A stretch of 12,284 bases of DNA from Chalciporus piperatus (GCA_038093975.1 JBBPTG010000456.1:1-12284), one strand, 5' to 3'. Shown: positions 1-7,964, counted from the stretch's first letter. The notes: generated from the letters alone by a model not told the origin. A program made the numbers and translations.

Positions 1-264
1 GATTATGTGTGATTTAATAGTAGTGAATGGCCAGTATTATCAGAATATAGTCTGCTGATATGAACACTATTATGACATTATATCTGCTAATTACAATGTC
101 TTTCTGAAGATAATTGTATGGAAATATCAAGATTTTTCAGAAAATCCAGAGAATAACAAGGGGGGGCTACTTATGTTAATAAAATTGGAAGAAATATTAG
201 AAATATGAAGAAATGTCAATAATAGTTGGTATTTGTGAGAATTACTTTGGAAATATCTACTATT
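1..264. other. AT-rich intergenic stretch, no gene seen
   Basis: This stretch is visibly richer in A+T than anything else in the window. It has stop codons in all frames and no reading frame worth calling. A run of seven G residues at 160-166 and a second purine block near 281-289 resemble polypurine tracts. No LTR end, primer site or repeat partner could be tied to them. The change in base composition near 265-290 suggests a junction between unrelated sequences. I infer an old transposon remnant or intergenic DNA, with low certainty. Confidence 0.45.
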
Positions 265-537
265 CTATACAATTATCCAGGGGAGGGTTTTCCTGATGGA
301 GGTGCCAGTGGGTATGCGTCGTGAGTCGCGACCGATGTCGCTCGTTGTGTCGTCGTCGCCGTCGGGTTCGCTGTCTCGTTCATTGCCACTGCTCTCTTTG
401 TCCGACTTCTCCCGCTCCTCCTCTCGACCGCTGGGGACCTCGACTCGACTCAATACATCTGGTAAGTCGTTGCCTTCATATTCTACACTCTCCAAATGTC
501 CATGCACGATCTCTTGAGCTCGTGTTACGACTGTATG
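265..537 (-). other. Unrecognised charged reading frame next to the copia 3' LTR
   Basis: On the minus strand the DNA is open from the LTR edge at 537 down to a stop at about 265. It encodes a highly charged peptide rich in E, D, S and R (for example DGDDDTTSDIGRDSRRIPTG). The possible start is a GTG at 505-507 and no ATG is available, so this is not an independent gene. Composition resembles the disordered linkers of retrotransposon polyproteins, but I recognise no domain. None of the three plus frames resembles the N-terminal part of a pogo transposase, which matters because that is what a simple insertion would predict here. Confidence 0.25.
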
Positions 538-776
538 TGTTGAACTGGTGTCGCCCTAAGCCATAAGGCTGTAGACTACCAGAGCAGCATACTGCGTAGA
601 CACAAAGGGAGTTTGTGCTCGCTCACCTGATTGCAACATTGTGGTTGTGGTTAAAGAATTATATTAACTCAGATCAACTGAGTTTGAATATATAAGTGTA
701 CAGTGGTGATTACCTAATCAACTATCGTTTATGGAAACGTAGTGAACTATACACTATGAGCGTAATACGTTCAACA
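538..776 (-). repeat. 3' LTR of the copia element
   Basis: This 239-bp direct repeat matches 6403-6641 at 233 of 239 positions; five of the six differences are transitions. Both ends are the canonical TG...CA, extended to the 8-bp inverted repeat TGTTGAAC/GTTCAACA. An internal inverted repeat of 7 bp, AACTCAG...CTGAGTT with a 5-bp spacer, lies near its centre. The minus strand carries an AT stretch (TTATATATTC) that could serve as a TATA element. Confidence 0.95.
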
Positions 777-783
777 CTCCCCC
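777..783 (-). other. Polypurine tract of the copia element
   Basis: On the minus strand the bases immediately before the 3' LTR read ATGGGGGAG and then TGTTGAAC. The 7-nt purine run GGGGGAG directly abuts the LTR, the place where plus-strand DNA synthesis is primed in LTR retrotransposons. It is short but typical of copia elements. About 60 bp of non-coding sequence separate it from the stop of the pol frame at 844. Confidence 0.8.
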
Positions 784-843
784 ATGCTTAGTGTACGCTA
801 GTATATGCGAGCATAGTAAGAATGTATATTCATGCGCACAAAA

Positions 844-2100
844 TTAATCGGCGCGATGTATCACTAGACCAAGGAGTGAACGGAACTTCTCGAATTTGAT
901 ATAACCCAGATTCTTTGTAAAGATATCCGCAGGGTTTTCATTTCCTTCGATGTAGAAAAGTTCAACGTGCGTTTCCTCGATTGCATCACGAATAGTGTGA
1001 TAAGCAATACGTATATGTCTATGCTTTTTCTGGTTGACAGGATTTTGCGATAAAAATATCGATCCTTGATTGTCGCCACAGAGAGGAACGGGTTTGAGAT
1101 TATATCCCAATTCACTCAGCATTTGCTTTACACCAATGATTTGGTTGCAGCAATTAGACAAAGCAATGTATTCAGCTTCAGTGGTGCTGTTCGCTGTATT
1201 CTTCTGGAGATGCGAATTCCACATGAAAGCTGCATTCGCAAGTTTCAGGAAATATCCTGTCTGCGAGCGTGAACGTTCTGGATCAGCTCCGAGATCAGAG
1301 TCAGAGAGTCCGATTAGACCAGAACCACTCTTTCCATCGTATACGAGAGCATAGTCTCGTGTTCCCTTTAGGTACTTCACGATATAGAGTGCTTTATCAA
1401 GACGCTCTTGAGTCGGATTTGCCGATTGTCTCGCAAGTTGAGTAACTGCGTAGGCTATGTCCGGGCGTGTGCCGAGCATGATGTATAGTAGGGATCCGAT
1501 AACCACTTGGAAACGCGTCTGTAACACAGGGTCAACATCTTGTGTGTTTTTTATCGGATAATATCCCTGAGGCAAAGGTGTGCGTGCTGGTTTTGCGTCT
1601 TGCATACCGCAACGTTCAACCACCTTATCAAGGTAATCGCATTGATCAACAAAGATCAAGCGTTTGGATCGGTCTCGACGAATTCTCATGCGGAGAAATT
1701 CATTTGTCTCACCGAGATCGCGGCATTCCCATCGTTTCATAAACTTTGCTTTGAGTTGATCAATCTCAAGCTTGTTGGGACCGCAAAAGAAAGCATCATC
1801 CACATAAACAACGACATAGACTTTGCCGCGTGTGTAGATATAAATGCCTGCGTCTGAGTAAATCTTTTTAAAGCCTAGTTCCTCCATAGACTTCTTTAAT
1901 TCGCGCCACCATGTAATACCAGCTTGTTTAAGGCTGTATAGTGCGCGTCGAAGCTTGAGAACTTTGCCGGCTGACTCAGGTGTGACAAAACCTTCTGGAA
2001 ATTCCATATAGATTTCTTCTTCCAGTGGACCATATAGATTTCTTCTTCCAGTGGACCATATAGATATGCGGAACGCACGTCTAGTCCAGTGATGTGCCAA
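844..2100 (-). CDS. Copia pol, C-terminal half: reverse transcriptase palm and RNase H
   Basis: This 418-codon frame opens with a TTG, not an ATG, and its first ~20 codons are an out-of-frame reading. Homologous sequence starts at about 2037 with LYGPLEEEIYM. The RT catalytic box YVDD is at residues 99-102. RNase H follows, with acidic residues at D267/D269, E308 (STTEAEY), D343 (GDNQGS) and D392 (ADIFTKN). The HIR...HTIRD and ADIFTKNL signatures are typical of copia RNase H. In the family this part is fused to gag, protease and integrase. Here it lies in a different frame from the upstream pol because of the 26-bp duplication at 2004-2055. It has no start of its own and should not make functional enzyme unless frames are bridged. 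Confidence 0.9.
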   Translation of the reverse strand: MAHHWTRRAFRISIWSTGRRNLYGPLEEEIYMEFPEGFVTPESAGKVLKLRRALYSLKQAGITWWRELKKSMEELGFKKIYSDAGIYIYTRGKVYVVVYVDDAFFCGPNKLEIDQLKAKFMKRWECRDLGETNEFLRMRIRRDRSKRLIFVDQCDYLDKVVERCGMQDAKPARTPLPQGYYPIKNTQDVDPVLQTRFQVVIGSLLYIMLGTRPDIAYAVTQLARQSANPTQERLDKALYIVKYLKGTRDYALVYDGKSGSGLIGLSDSDLGADPERSRSQTGYFLKLANAAFMWNSHLQKNTANSTTEAEYIALSNCCNQIIGVKQMLSELGYNLKPVPLCGDNQGSIFLSQNPVNQKKHRHIRIAYHTIRDAIEETHVELFYIEGNENPADIFTKNLGYIKFEKFRSLLGLVIHRAD

Positions 2101-5100
2101 TCTTCTAGAGCGGCGAGTGCAAGCATCATTCGCACTGTCTCAAATAGGACAACTGGAGAGAAAATCTCATCGTAATCAATTCCTTCGATCTGGGAAAATC
2201 CCTTCGCAACCAATCTGGCACGTTTACGACCGTTGGTTTTGACATCAAAGACCCATCGGTTTTTAATGACTTTCCAATTTTTGGGTCTGTCGACTACTTC
2301 ATACACTTTGCGTTCTTTGAGCATTTGCAATTCTTTCATGCATGCTTCACGCCAAAGTTTCTGTTCGTCGGATGGTAATCGCTGAATGTCTCTGAAAGAC
2401 CATTCGCGGTGATTGGGTTTTTCCTCTGTATCATTGATAGCTTTAGCACATAAATAACGTGCCAAGTTTACTCCCCCTTCCCGGGTTAGTCGTTCAATCT
2501 CCGTTTCTGAGTCCTCAGCTGATGCTGTTTCAGGAGCGGGTGGCTCAGGAGTTGATGGTAAACCACCGGGAATATTTGGTACTTTGGAGGATGATTCTCC
2601 AGTGAGTTCCTTCCAGCGTGAGAGTCGTTCCACTTCCTTTACGGTTTTAGTGGGATGTTCGCGTTCGCCATAGACATTTCCAGGTCGAAGTGGGATCTTG
2701 TGATCACGTTGTGGGCGCTCTCTGCGACTTGTACGGTCGCTTTTGGGTGGTAATGCTGGTGGAGCATTGTTCATCGGCACACGACGAGGGGGTGTGACTG
2801 GTGCAGGAGGAAGTTCTGCTTCTTCTTCGTCATCATCCGCTGATTCATCATCGCGGGGTATTTCCTCAGGCCGTTGAGGGGGTGGAACCCGTGGTTGCTC
2901 TGGGCGACGGGGGTTCTCATCCTCTGGATCACTATCAGGATGATTAGTGTCTCCATCCTCTTGATTAGCGTCTCCATCTTCTTGATGATGACGTCTTCGT
3001 CTCGGTAGGGATACAGCACGATGAGGTTTTGAATTTGGGCACTTGGGGAATAAATTCTCATCAAAAACTGCGTGTGCAGACGTGTGGATGGAATTATTAG
3101 GTCGCAAAAATTGCATATTGGCTTCGTTCGTAGGAGAAACTCCCAGATAAACCATTAGCTGTGATTTTGGTTGCAACTTTCCACCACGAGTGTCTTCGGG
3201 AAGATGCACATAGGCACCACATCCGAATACGCGAACGTGATTGAGAGATGAAAGTTCGCCAGTTAATAGCTCTAGTGGTGTTTTCCAGTTTAGTCTCCTG
3301 TTAGGGATTCTGTTATGGAGATACCGAGCATGTTGAACTGCGAATTCCCAGAATGATGATGGTAAGCAAGCGTGAAGACGCATCGCTTGTGCCTTGTCCA
3401 TGAGCGTACGGATATGCCGTTCAGCTCTGCCGTTCTGCTGAGGAGTGTGTGGGGCACTTTGATATATAAGAATACCTTCATTTCGAAGCATTTCATCAAA
3501 AGCCTTTGACTTGTATTCTCCTCCAGCATCGGACATCCAGCCTTTTACTTGGCTTTTCCATTGCGTTTGGACCATTTTGATAAATTGTCGAGTAGCAGGC
3601 AGTGCGTCATTTTTGTTTCGCAACGGCTTGATCCAGGACATTGAAGTGAAATCATCATAAAAAACGATGATATATTTGTTCCTATAGTACGATTCCGTTT
3701 CAAATGACTTGAGATCCGAGTGAACAAGTTCAAACGGTTCAGTAGCACGTCGTTGAGTAGGCGGGAATGCACGATTAGGTTGTTTGCCTAGTTGACAGCC
3801 AGGACAAACGTGATCATCCGCTGGTATTTCAACCGCAGGGAAATCCTTGAGGTGCTTTTTTGCTGCACATATGACATCTTTGGAAGCATGTCCTAAGCGA
3901 CGATGTAAAACATCATAGTCTGTCGCGTATAACTTCACAGTTGAAAATTGTTTGGTCTTGACCACATCAGCACGTATGAAATACATTGTGGAGCCAGGAT
4001 GCGAGTGGAACTGAAGAATGGTAGCCTTTTTACGGGCATGCCAAAAATCTATCAATGTTCCGTTGCCAGTGGACCGTAGAGTGATGTCTTGATCTTGGAG
4101 TAAAGTGCCCATAGAAATGAGCTTGATGTCCGTCGTGGGCATATAGATGGTAGGGGATAATCTGACGATAGATCCCTTGAAATTAACCAAGACAGTGCCT
4201 TGACCTATGATAGGTACTAGACCGTTCGCTGTCTTGCATTGCCTAGGAACTTCAAATTCTTTGTATTCCGAAAAATCGGACATATCATAAGTGAAGTGAG
4301 ACGATGCTCCAGAGTCAAGGAGCCAAATATCCGACTTGACGTCAGGATCGCTCAACTTAAAGCATTCTTCACACGGATCGAGATCGAACATCGACATACA
4401 CATTGGAACTTCGCTATCTAAGACAGATGACAATATGTACTCTACATACTGCTGTGAATAAGGCAGTTGTGAGTTGTCATCGCTAAGATGCGAGAGTGAA
4501 GAGACAGATCTTTCAGTCATATCATAGTCGAAGTCGAAGTATTCTCCCATGTCTGGGAAGACTTCTCCGATCCTCTCATCGAGTGATTGCGACTCGACTT
4601 CATCATCGGCGTAAAAACGCTCAATGTAGTCGTCGATATCATATTCCTCCCCCAGAGAGACTATATCCTCTTCCGGTAGAGGAGCAACCGTTGTGATGAA
4701 TGGCAGAGCGAAGGTGCCAGGGTCAATTTCACCGAACGTAGACTGCCGACAATGTCCGGGCAAGCGGACAATGGGGTCATTCGTTGGTGGTGGAGATGGT
4801 GATGGAGACGGAGTCTCCGGCAAACGTGCTTCGAGACGTTCGTGCAAGGTAGGGCGACGAGGAGGGGGCGGAGTGAGAGATGTGACAGGAACCTCGTCAG
4901 GGAGTTCCACGACCGATGCAAATGGGGTCGAAATGTCGACGCGCTCCATTAAATGGAGGCGCTTGTTAGGCCGTTCCTCAGACAATGTGTCCGAAGGTGG
5001 GTTTGCCACCTTGTCGAGACGACGAAGCGTCTGGGGAGTTGGCGTGACCAGAATGCGGTGCGCGAGGTCAATGCTGCGCAGGGTCTGTGGAAAAGCTGGT

Positions 5101-6137
5101 GGCCCATATTGAGTAGCACCAGAAGAGTGGGCGAGTTGACGAGGGTCGGCGGCGGGCGTGGTGAAGACGGTGGCTGCAGGTGCGATGACGACGGGAGGGA
5201 CGGTGAAGGAAGAGAAGGCGAAGGACGCCGAAGCATCGTTGGCATGGGCACGAGACTTGCGAGTCTCGTTCTTTGCCTGACCTTCTGCGGAATGAGTTCC
5301 GCGCTTCTTCTTTTTCTTGCCATTTGAGTTGGCACTCCCTTGACCGTTGGTCGAATTCGCCGGCTGCTGCTGCTGCTGCTGCGTAAACTGCGGGTCCTGA
5401 CCTTTCGGTTTGACAGCCGATATCTTGGACGCCTGAGCAGTCTGAGCAGGCTTTGCAGGCGCAGGAGCCTTCGAAGAATTTTGCTGAGACCAAGCACCGA
5501 GAGCGGTTTGCTCAATCTCGTCGAGGGTAAATGGAAGGGCGCCAGGCCGAGTGACGACGCGTGGAGTTCTTACCGCCGTTTCGCCCGTGCCCGTTATCTG
5601 GATCTCCGTAGTCGTGACGTCCTTCAACGAATCTCCGGACTTCGCGTTAAGTAGCTGTAAAAACGTCGACATGTAAGGAAGTACTTTGAGTTTCCTCAAC
5701 GTCATCAGGATCTGCCAGCGATCCGAGAGAGGGAACTTGTACTGGTTGAATTTCTGGAATGCGGTCCTGAGTTTCGAAAAAGTCCCAGCCGGGGACTCGT
5801 GAAGTGAGAACTTGATGTTCTCGAAGGTGTCGTACTCTTCGTAAACATTGGCGAAAGTGGGATGGGAAAACGCATCCTTGAGGGCGTCCCAAAGAGCCTT
5901 GGCGTTGTTCTCCTCCTCCCAGCGACGTTGGAGAGAAGCATTGAGCTTCAAGTAGAGGGAACCGACTGCCTTCTCCGTGTTCTTAGACCAGTCATCGTCA
6001 TTCTCGTCCGATGTCTTCTGAGTCGTATAGAAGACTCCGATGGACATAAGGTAGGCGCGCATCTTGGGGGCCCAAGTAAGGTAGTTCGAGCTGTTGAGCG
6101 TGGGGATGGAGGTGAAGGTCAAACTGGAGGAAGACAT
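1896..6137 (-). CDS. Copia Gag-protease-integrase-RT(N-term) polyprotein
   Basis: This 1413-codon frame starts at an ATG at 6137, about 250 bp inside the primer site. Residues 1 to about 215 form the Gag (UBN2/retrotran_gag-like) region. A Q-rich, basic patch (KKKKKRG, about 274-280) follows; no CCHC zinc knuckle is present. A long Pro/acidic disordered segment runs to about 595. Protease has the DSG active site at 608-610. Integrase shows the zinc-binding set H745, H750, C778, C781 and the catalytic triad D808, D870, E906, which is a DD35E spacing. An acidic/Pro-rich linker covers about 1040-1220. Reverse transcriptase begins near 1266 and reaches the first catalytic Asp, D1353 (LDVRSAYL). 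At residue 1369 the 26-bp duplication shifts the frame, leaving a 44-residue nonsense tail. Without that break the polyprotein would be about 1755 residues, normal for the family. Gag, protease and integrase are intact; RT is split from its YVDD box. Confidence 0.95.
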   Translation of the reverse strand: MSSSSLTFTSIPTLNSSNYLTWAPKMRAYLMSIGVFYTTQKTSDENDDDWSKNTEKAVGSLYLKLNASLQRRWEEENNAKALWDALKDAFSHPTFANVYEEYDTFENIKFSLHESPAGTFSKLRTAFQKFNQYKFPLSDRWQILMTLRKLKVLPYMSTFLQLLNAKSGDSLKDVTTTEIQITGTGETAVRTPRVVTRPGALPFTLDEIEQTALGAWSQQNSSKAPAPAKPAQTAQASKISAVKPKGQDPQFTQQQQQQPANSTNGQGSANSNGKKKKKRGTHSAEGQAKNETRKSRAHANDASASFAFSSFTVPPVVIAPAATVFTTPAADPRQLAHSSGATQYGPPAFPQTLRSIDLAHRILVTPTPQTLRRLDKVANPPSDTLSEERPNKRLHLMERVDISTPFASVVELPDEVPVTSLTPPPPRRPTLHERLEARLPETPSPSPSPPPTNDPIVRLPGHCRQSTFGEIDPGTFALPFITTVAPLPEEDIVSLGEEYDIDDYIERFYADDEVESQSLDERIGEVFPDMGEYFDFDYDMTERSVSSLSHLSDDNSQLPYSQQYVEYILSSVLDSEVPMCMSMFDLDPCEECFKLSDPDVKSDIWLLDSGASSHFTYDMSDFSEYKEFEVPRQCKTANGLVPIIGQGTVLVNFKGSIVRLSPTIYMPTTDIKLISMGTLLQDQDITLRSTGNGTLIDFWHARKKATILQFHSHPGSTMYFIRADVVKTKQFSTVKLYATDYDVLHRRLGHASKDVICAAKKHLKDFPAVEIPADDHVCPGCQLGKQPNRAFPPTQRRATEPFELVHSDLKSFETESYYRNKYIIVFYDDFTSMSWIKPLRNKNDALPATRQFIKMVQTQWKSQVKGWMSDAGGEYKSKAFDEMLRNEGILIYQSAPHTPQQNGRAERHIRTLMDKAQAMRLHACLPSSFWEFAVQHARYLHNRIPNRRLNWKTPLELLTGELSSLNHVRVFGCGAYVHLPEDTRGGKLQPKSQLMVYLGVSPTNEANMQFLRPNNSIHTSAHAVFDENLFPKCPNSKPHRAVSLPRRRRHHQEDGDANQEDGDTNHPDSDPEDENPRRPEQPRVPPPQRPEEIPRDDESADDDEEEAELPPAPVTPPRRVPMNNAPPALPPKSDRTSRRERPQRDHKIPLRPGNVYGEREHPTKTVKEVERLSRWKELTGESSSKVPNIPGGLPSTPEPPAPETASAEDSETEIERLTREGGVNLARYLCAKAINDTEEKPNHREWSFRDIQRLPSDEQKLWREACMKELQMLKERKVYEVVDRPKNWKVIKNRWVFDVKTNGRKRARLVAKGFSQIEGIDYDEIFSPVVLFETVRMMLALAALEDWHITGLDVRSAYLYGPLEEEIYMVHWKKKSIWNFQKVLSHLSQPAKFSSFDAHYTALNKLVLHGGAN
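2004..2055 (-). repeat. 26-bp tandem duplication that breaks the pol frame
   Basis: The 26-bp unit starting CCATATAGATTTC occurs at 2004-2029 and again at 2030-2055 with no mismatches. The first 10 bp of a further unit follow at 2056-2065, because the unit ends against sequence resembling its own start. Twenty-six is not a multiple of three, so the reading frame shifts here. Both flanking frames encode the same peptide LYGPLEEEIYM, once in the upstream frame (2063-2031) and once in the downstream frame (2037-2005), which proves duplication and not unrelated overlap. Replication slippage is the likely cause. Perfect identity of the units suggests a recent event or a sequencing/assembly artefact. 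Confidence 0.95.
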
Positions 6138-6387
6138 TTCGAGAAATAGATGATAGTAGCGAATCTGAAGAGTAATGCGTAAGTTTATCGTTCAATAACG
6201 AATGAAAAAGCGCAGTCAGAGCTTCTGGATTCGTACCGGCATAGCGACCCCATGGTCGCTTGCCTAAAGCGCAGAAGCTAGAGCGTAAAAACGCTTCTAG
6301 AACGCGGTGGTACAAGCACATGGATTCAGAGCGTGAAGACGCATCGTCATCCAGAGCGTTCAGATGATGCCAAGCACAAGTGTGCTG
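6138..6387 (-). other. Structured 5' leader of the copia RNA
   Basis: This untranslated stretch between primer site and gag start holds a series of short inverted repeats. A perfect 7-bp stem AGCGACC/GGTCGCT with a 4-nt loop is at 6243-6260. A 9-bp stem with one bulged base lies at 6278-6300, built from CTAGA+GCGT and ACGC+TCTAG. A 4-bp GCGT/ACGC stem with a 4-nt loop is at 6331-6342. In retroelements leaders of this kind often contain packaging or dimerisation signals; that role is inference here. Confidence 0.5.
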
Positions 6388-6402
6388 GCAGGGCTCATAA
6401 CC
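6388..6402 (-). promoter_or_regulatory. Primer binding site for initiator-Met tRNA (anticodon arm)
   Basis: The plus strand reads GCAGGGCTCATAACC and directly abuts the 5' LTR. This 15-mer equals the anticodon stem-loop of eukaryotic initiator tRNA-Met (CAT anticodon included), as I recall the yeast sequence. The element RNA, which is the minus strand, is therefore complementary to it. Use of an internal tRNA segment, not the 3' CCA end, matches the half-tRNA priming known from Drosophila copia, where initiator tRNA is cut in the anticodon loop. The position adjoining the LTR and the match including the anticodon make a chance hit unlikely. Confidence 0.85.
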
Positions 6403-6641
6403 TGTTGAACTGGTGTCGCCCTAAGCCATAAGGCTATAGACTACCAGAGCAGCATACTGCGTAGACACAAAGGGAGTTTGTGCTCGCTCACCTGATTGCA
6501 ACGTTGTGGTTGTGGTTAAAGAATTGTATTAACTCAGATCGACTGAGTTTGAATATATAAGTGTACAGTGGTGATTACCTAATCAACTATCGTTTATAGA
6601 AACGTAGTGAACTATACACTTTGAGCGTAATACGTTCAACA
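6403..6641 (-). repeat. 5' LTR of the copia element
   Basis: This is the partner of 538-776, with the same length of 239 bp and the same TGTTGAAC/GTTCAACA ends. In element orientation it drives transcription leftward. It lies directly against the transposase fragment that starts at 6643. The central inverted repeat AACTCAG/CTGAGTT (6531-6549) is conserved in both LTRs despite one change in the spacer. Confidence 0.95.
6551..6560 (-). promoter_or_regulatory. Possible TATA element in the copia 5' LTR
   Basis: The minus strand reads TTATATATTC here, about 80 bp into the LTR and upstream of the remaining ~150 bp that would form R-U5. The sequence is identical in both LTRs. A second AT motif (CTATAAAC) lies closer to the LTR start. 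Choice between them is by position only. Confidence 0.4.
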
Positions 6642-6642
6642 T

Positions 6643-7593
6643 GTAGTTTGTGCGTTCCCATCCAAAACGACCCACAAACTCCAGCCATTGGATGTCGGCG
6701 TCTTTGCGGCTGTGCAACGTGCTTGGACAAAGCACTGCGACCAGCGCCTCGCTGAAGGTGTTCGCATTGATCGTTACAACTTCATCCATGAATATATGTC
6801 CATTCATGATGTTATTACCCCTGAACTCATCCAAAAGGCGTTCAAAAACACAGGGCTCTATCCACTTGACCTGTCGATATTCACAGACATGGACTTTGCT
6901 CCAAGCCTTGCCTCCTCTATTACGGCTCATGTTCCGCCATCATACCCACCAGACATTCCTTCCTCTCCAATCTCGGCAACCGACGACCTCACAGATTGCG
7001 ATGATCTCGATTTTATTCCCATGGAGACGGATGAAGAAATTGATGGAATGGACATTGCCGGTGACAGATTCACAGAAGATGACAGCCCAGACATGGGAAT
7101 TGATGCGGTGTACGAGGCCGGTGAAGAAACACCTGACGAACCCGAAGGCGACCCTGCGTCCCCCCCAATCCCATCGCAAGCGGACATGCATTCTTCGCCT
7201 GGCATGCCCGAGAACGACCAACCACTCGCTCACCCCCCCGAGGCTAATCAGGCCTCAAAGCATCCTCACAACGCACGTTTCCAGCATCCCATGGTTACCC
7301 GCTCGGTCTCCGCTGGATCTGCGTCTTCCGATCCCGGGCCCTCAGCGGACTCGCCTGTCATTCTGACACTCACGCAGTGTATGGCGCTTTCGAAGGAGGA
7401 GCTTTGTCATGCTCTTCAACAGTCCTACCAGCGAGAATTTGGTTTGCTCGAGTCGAATCAGAAGCTCCAAGCACAACTCGATGCCGCTAACGCTCACTGC
7501 ACGCTGGCGAAACGCGAAGTCTCCGAGGTTCGGTTGCAGCTCGAGAATGCCAAAAAGGCCCGCCTGTTACGAACGCTCAGTTCCTTATCCTAG
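6643..7593 (+). pseudogene. pogo/CENP-B-type DDE transposase, C-terminal fragment
   Basis: The frame is open from the copia LTR edge and includes KTTHKLQPLDVGVF at about 6664-6705, the hallmark around the third catalytic Asp of pogo-like (DDE_1 superfamily) transposases. The Asp is encoded at 6691-6693. A conserved AAVQRAWTKHC segment follows, then a long acidic, Pro/Ser-rich region. A probable coiled coil rich in L, E, Q and K occupies about 7390-7560. The DNA-binding domains and first two catalytic Asp residues are missing; they should lie upstream but the copia LTR replaces them. At 7565 the frame enters the LTR of the second element and stops after eight LTR-encoded codons at 7591-7593. 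The last transposase codons end at 7564. There is no native start or stop, so this is a dead fragment. Confidence 0.85.
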
Positions 7594-7682
7594 TCTTTCC
7601 TACACTTACTACGTTTCTCTTTCACTTTTGGACTTAGTCGCTTTCTCTCCCTTTTCTGTTATCTTATCTTATCAAGATCACA

Positions 7683-7690
7683 TCACGTGA
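7683..7690 (+). promoter_or_regulatory. E-box palindrome TCACGTGA
   Basis: The 8-bp palindrome TCACGTGA is preceded by A, giving ATCACGTG, which fits the RTCACRTG consensus of the fungal bHLH factor Cbf1. It lies about 280 bp upstream of the TATA box and is identical in the right LTR (11736-11743). Binding is inference from the motif. Confidence 0.5.
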
Positions 7691-7768
7691 CCTGCTGACA
7701 TCAGCTAGGTCTAGCCTTTCGCTTATGTAACGTGGCTGTGCGTGGCTGTGCATCTTCCCCACTGTCCA

Positions 7769-7900
7769 TGACTCATACCGAGTCACCATGACTCAGACTC
7801 TTATTGACTCATTATGACTCACCGTGACTCATACTGACTCACGCTGACTCATCTCGCTTCCTAGTCATATACGCTATTGGCTGTTACTCGCCATGACTCA
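7769..7900 (+). promoter_or_regulatory. Array of eight TGACTCA (Gcn4/AP-1) bZIP sites
   Basis: Perfect TGACTCA heptamers start at 7769, 7789, 7805, 7815, 7825, 7835, 7845 and 7894. The five from 7805 to 7845 repeat at exactly 10 bp, about one helical turn, with a different 3-bp spacer each time, so selection on the heptamer is more likely than simple tandem copying. Degenerate relatives (CGAGTCAC, TAGTCAT) extend to about 7922. TGACTCA is the binding site of the Gcn4/Cpc1 bZIP activator of amino-acid starvation in fungi. The array ends about 65 bp before the TATA box and is conserved in the right LTR. Confidence 0.75.
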
Positions 7901-7964
7901 TATCTAGTCATACCTAGTCATATAGTTAAGGTTTAGCCACAACATGTACAAACACTGTCAATAG

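Larger units (their letters stand above)
538..6641 (-). mobile_element. Ty1/copia LTR retrotransposon, nearly complete, frame-broken
   Basis: A 6104-bp element is bounded by two 239-bp direct repeats that begin TGTTGAAC and end GTTCAACA, a perfect 8-bp terminal inverted repeat. Reading on the minus strand the order is 5' LTR (6641-6403), primer site (6402-6388), leader, gag-pol (6137-844), polypurine tract (783-777) and 3' LTR (776-538). Integrase precedes reverse transcriptase, which defines the Ty1/copia superfamily. The LTRs differ at 6 of 239 positions, so the insertion is fairly recent but not new. Coding capacity is interrupted once, by a 26-bp tandem duplication in reverse transcriptase. 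The 5 bp on each side (GTATG and TGTAG) are not a target-site duplication. Confidence 0.95.

Noticed and set aside
160..290. Two G-rich blocks as polypurine tracts of a further LTR element
   Set aside because: No adjoining TG...CA repeat or partner LTR is present in the window.
1896..2100. Programmed -1 frameshift between the two pol frames
   Set aside because: No clear slippery heptamer was seen, the position inside RT is not used by known elements, and the exact 26-bp duplication explains the shift.
4661..5654. Several overlapping long frames opposite or beside gag (up to 188 codons)
   Set aside because: They are shadow frames in the compositionally biased Pro/Gln/Lys part of the gag coding region.
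532..6646. Target duplication TGTA for the copia element
   Set aside because: The two TGTA copies are at unequal distances from the LTR ends and four bases are weak evidence; the flanking sequences are unrelated.
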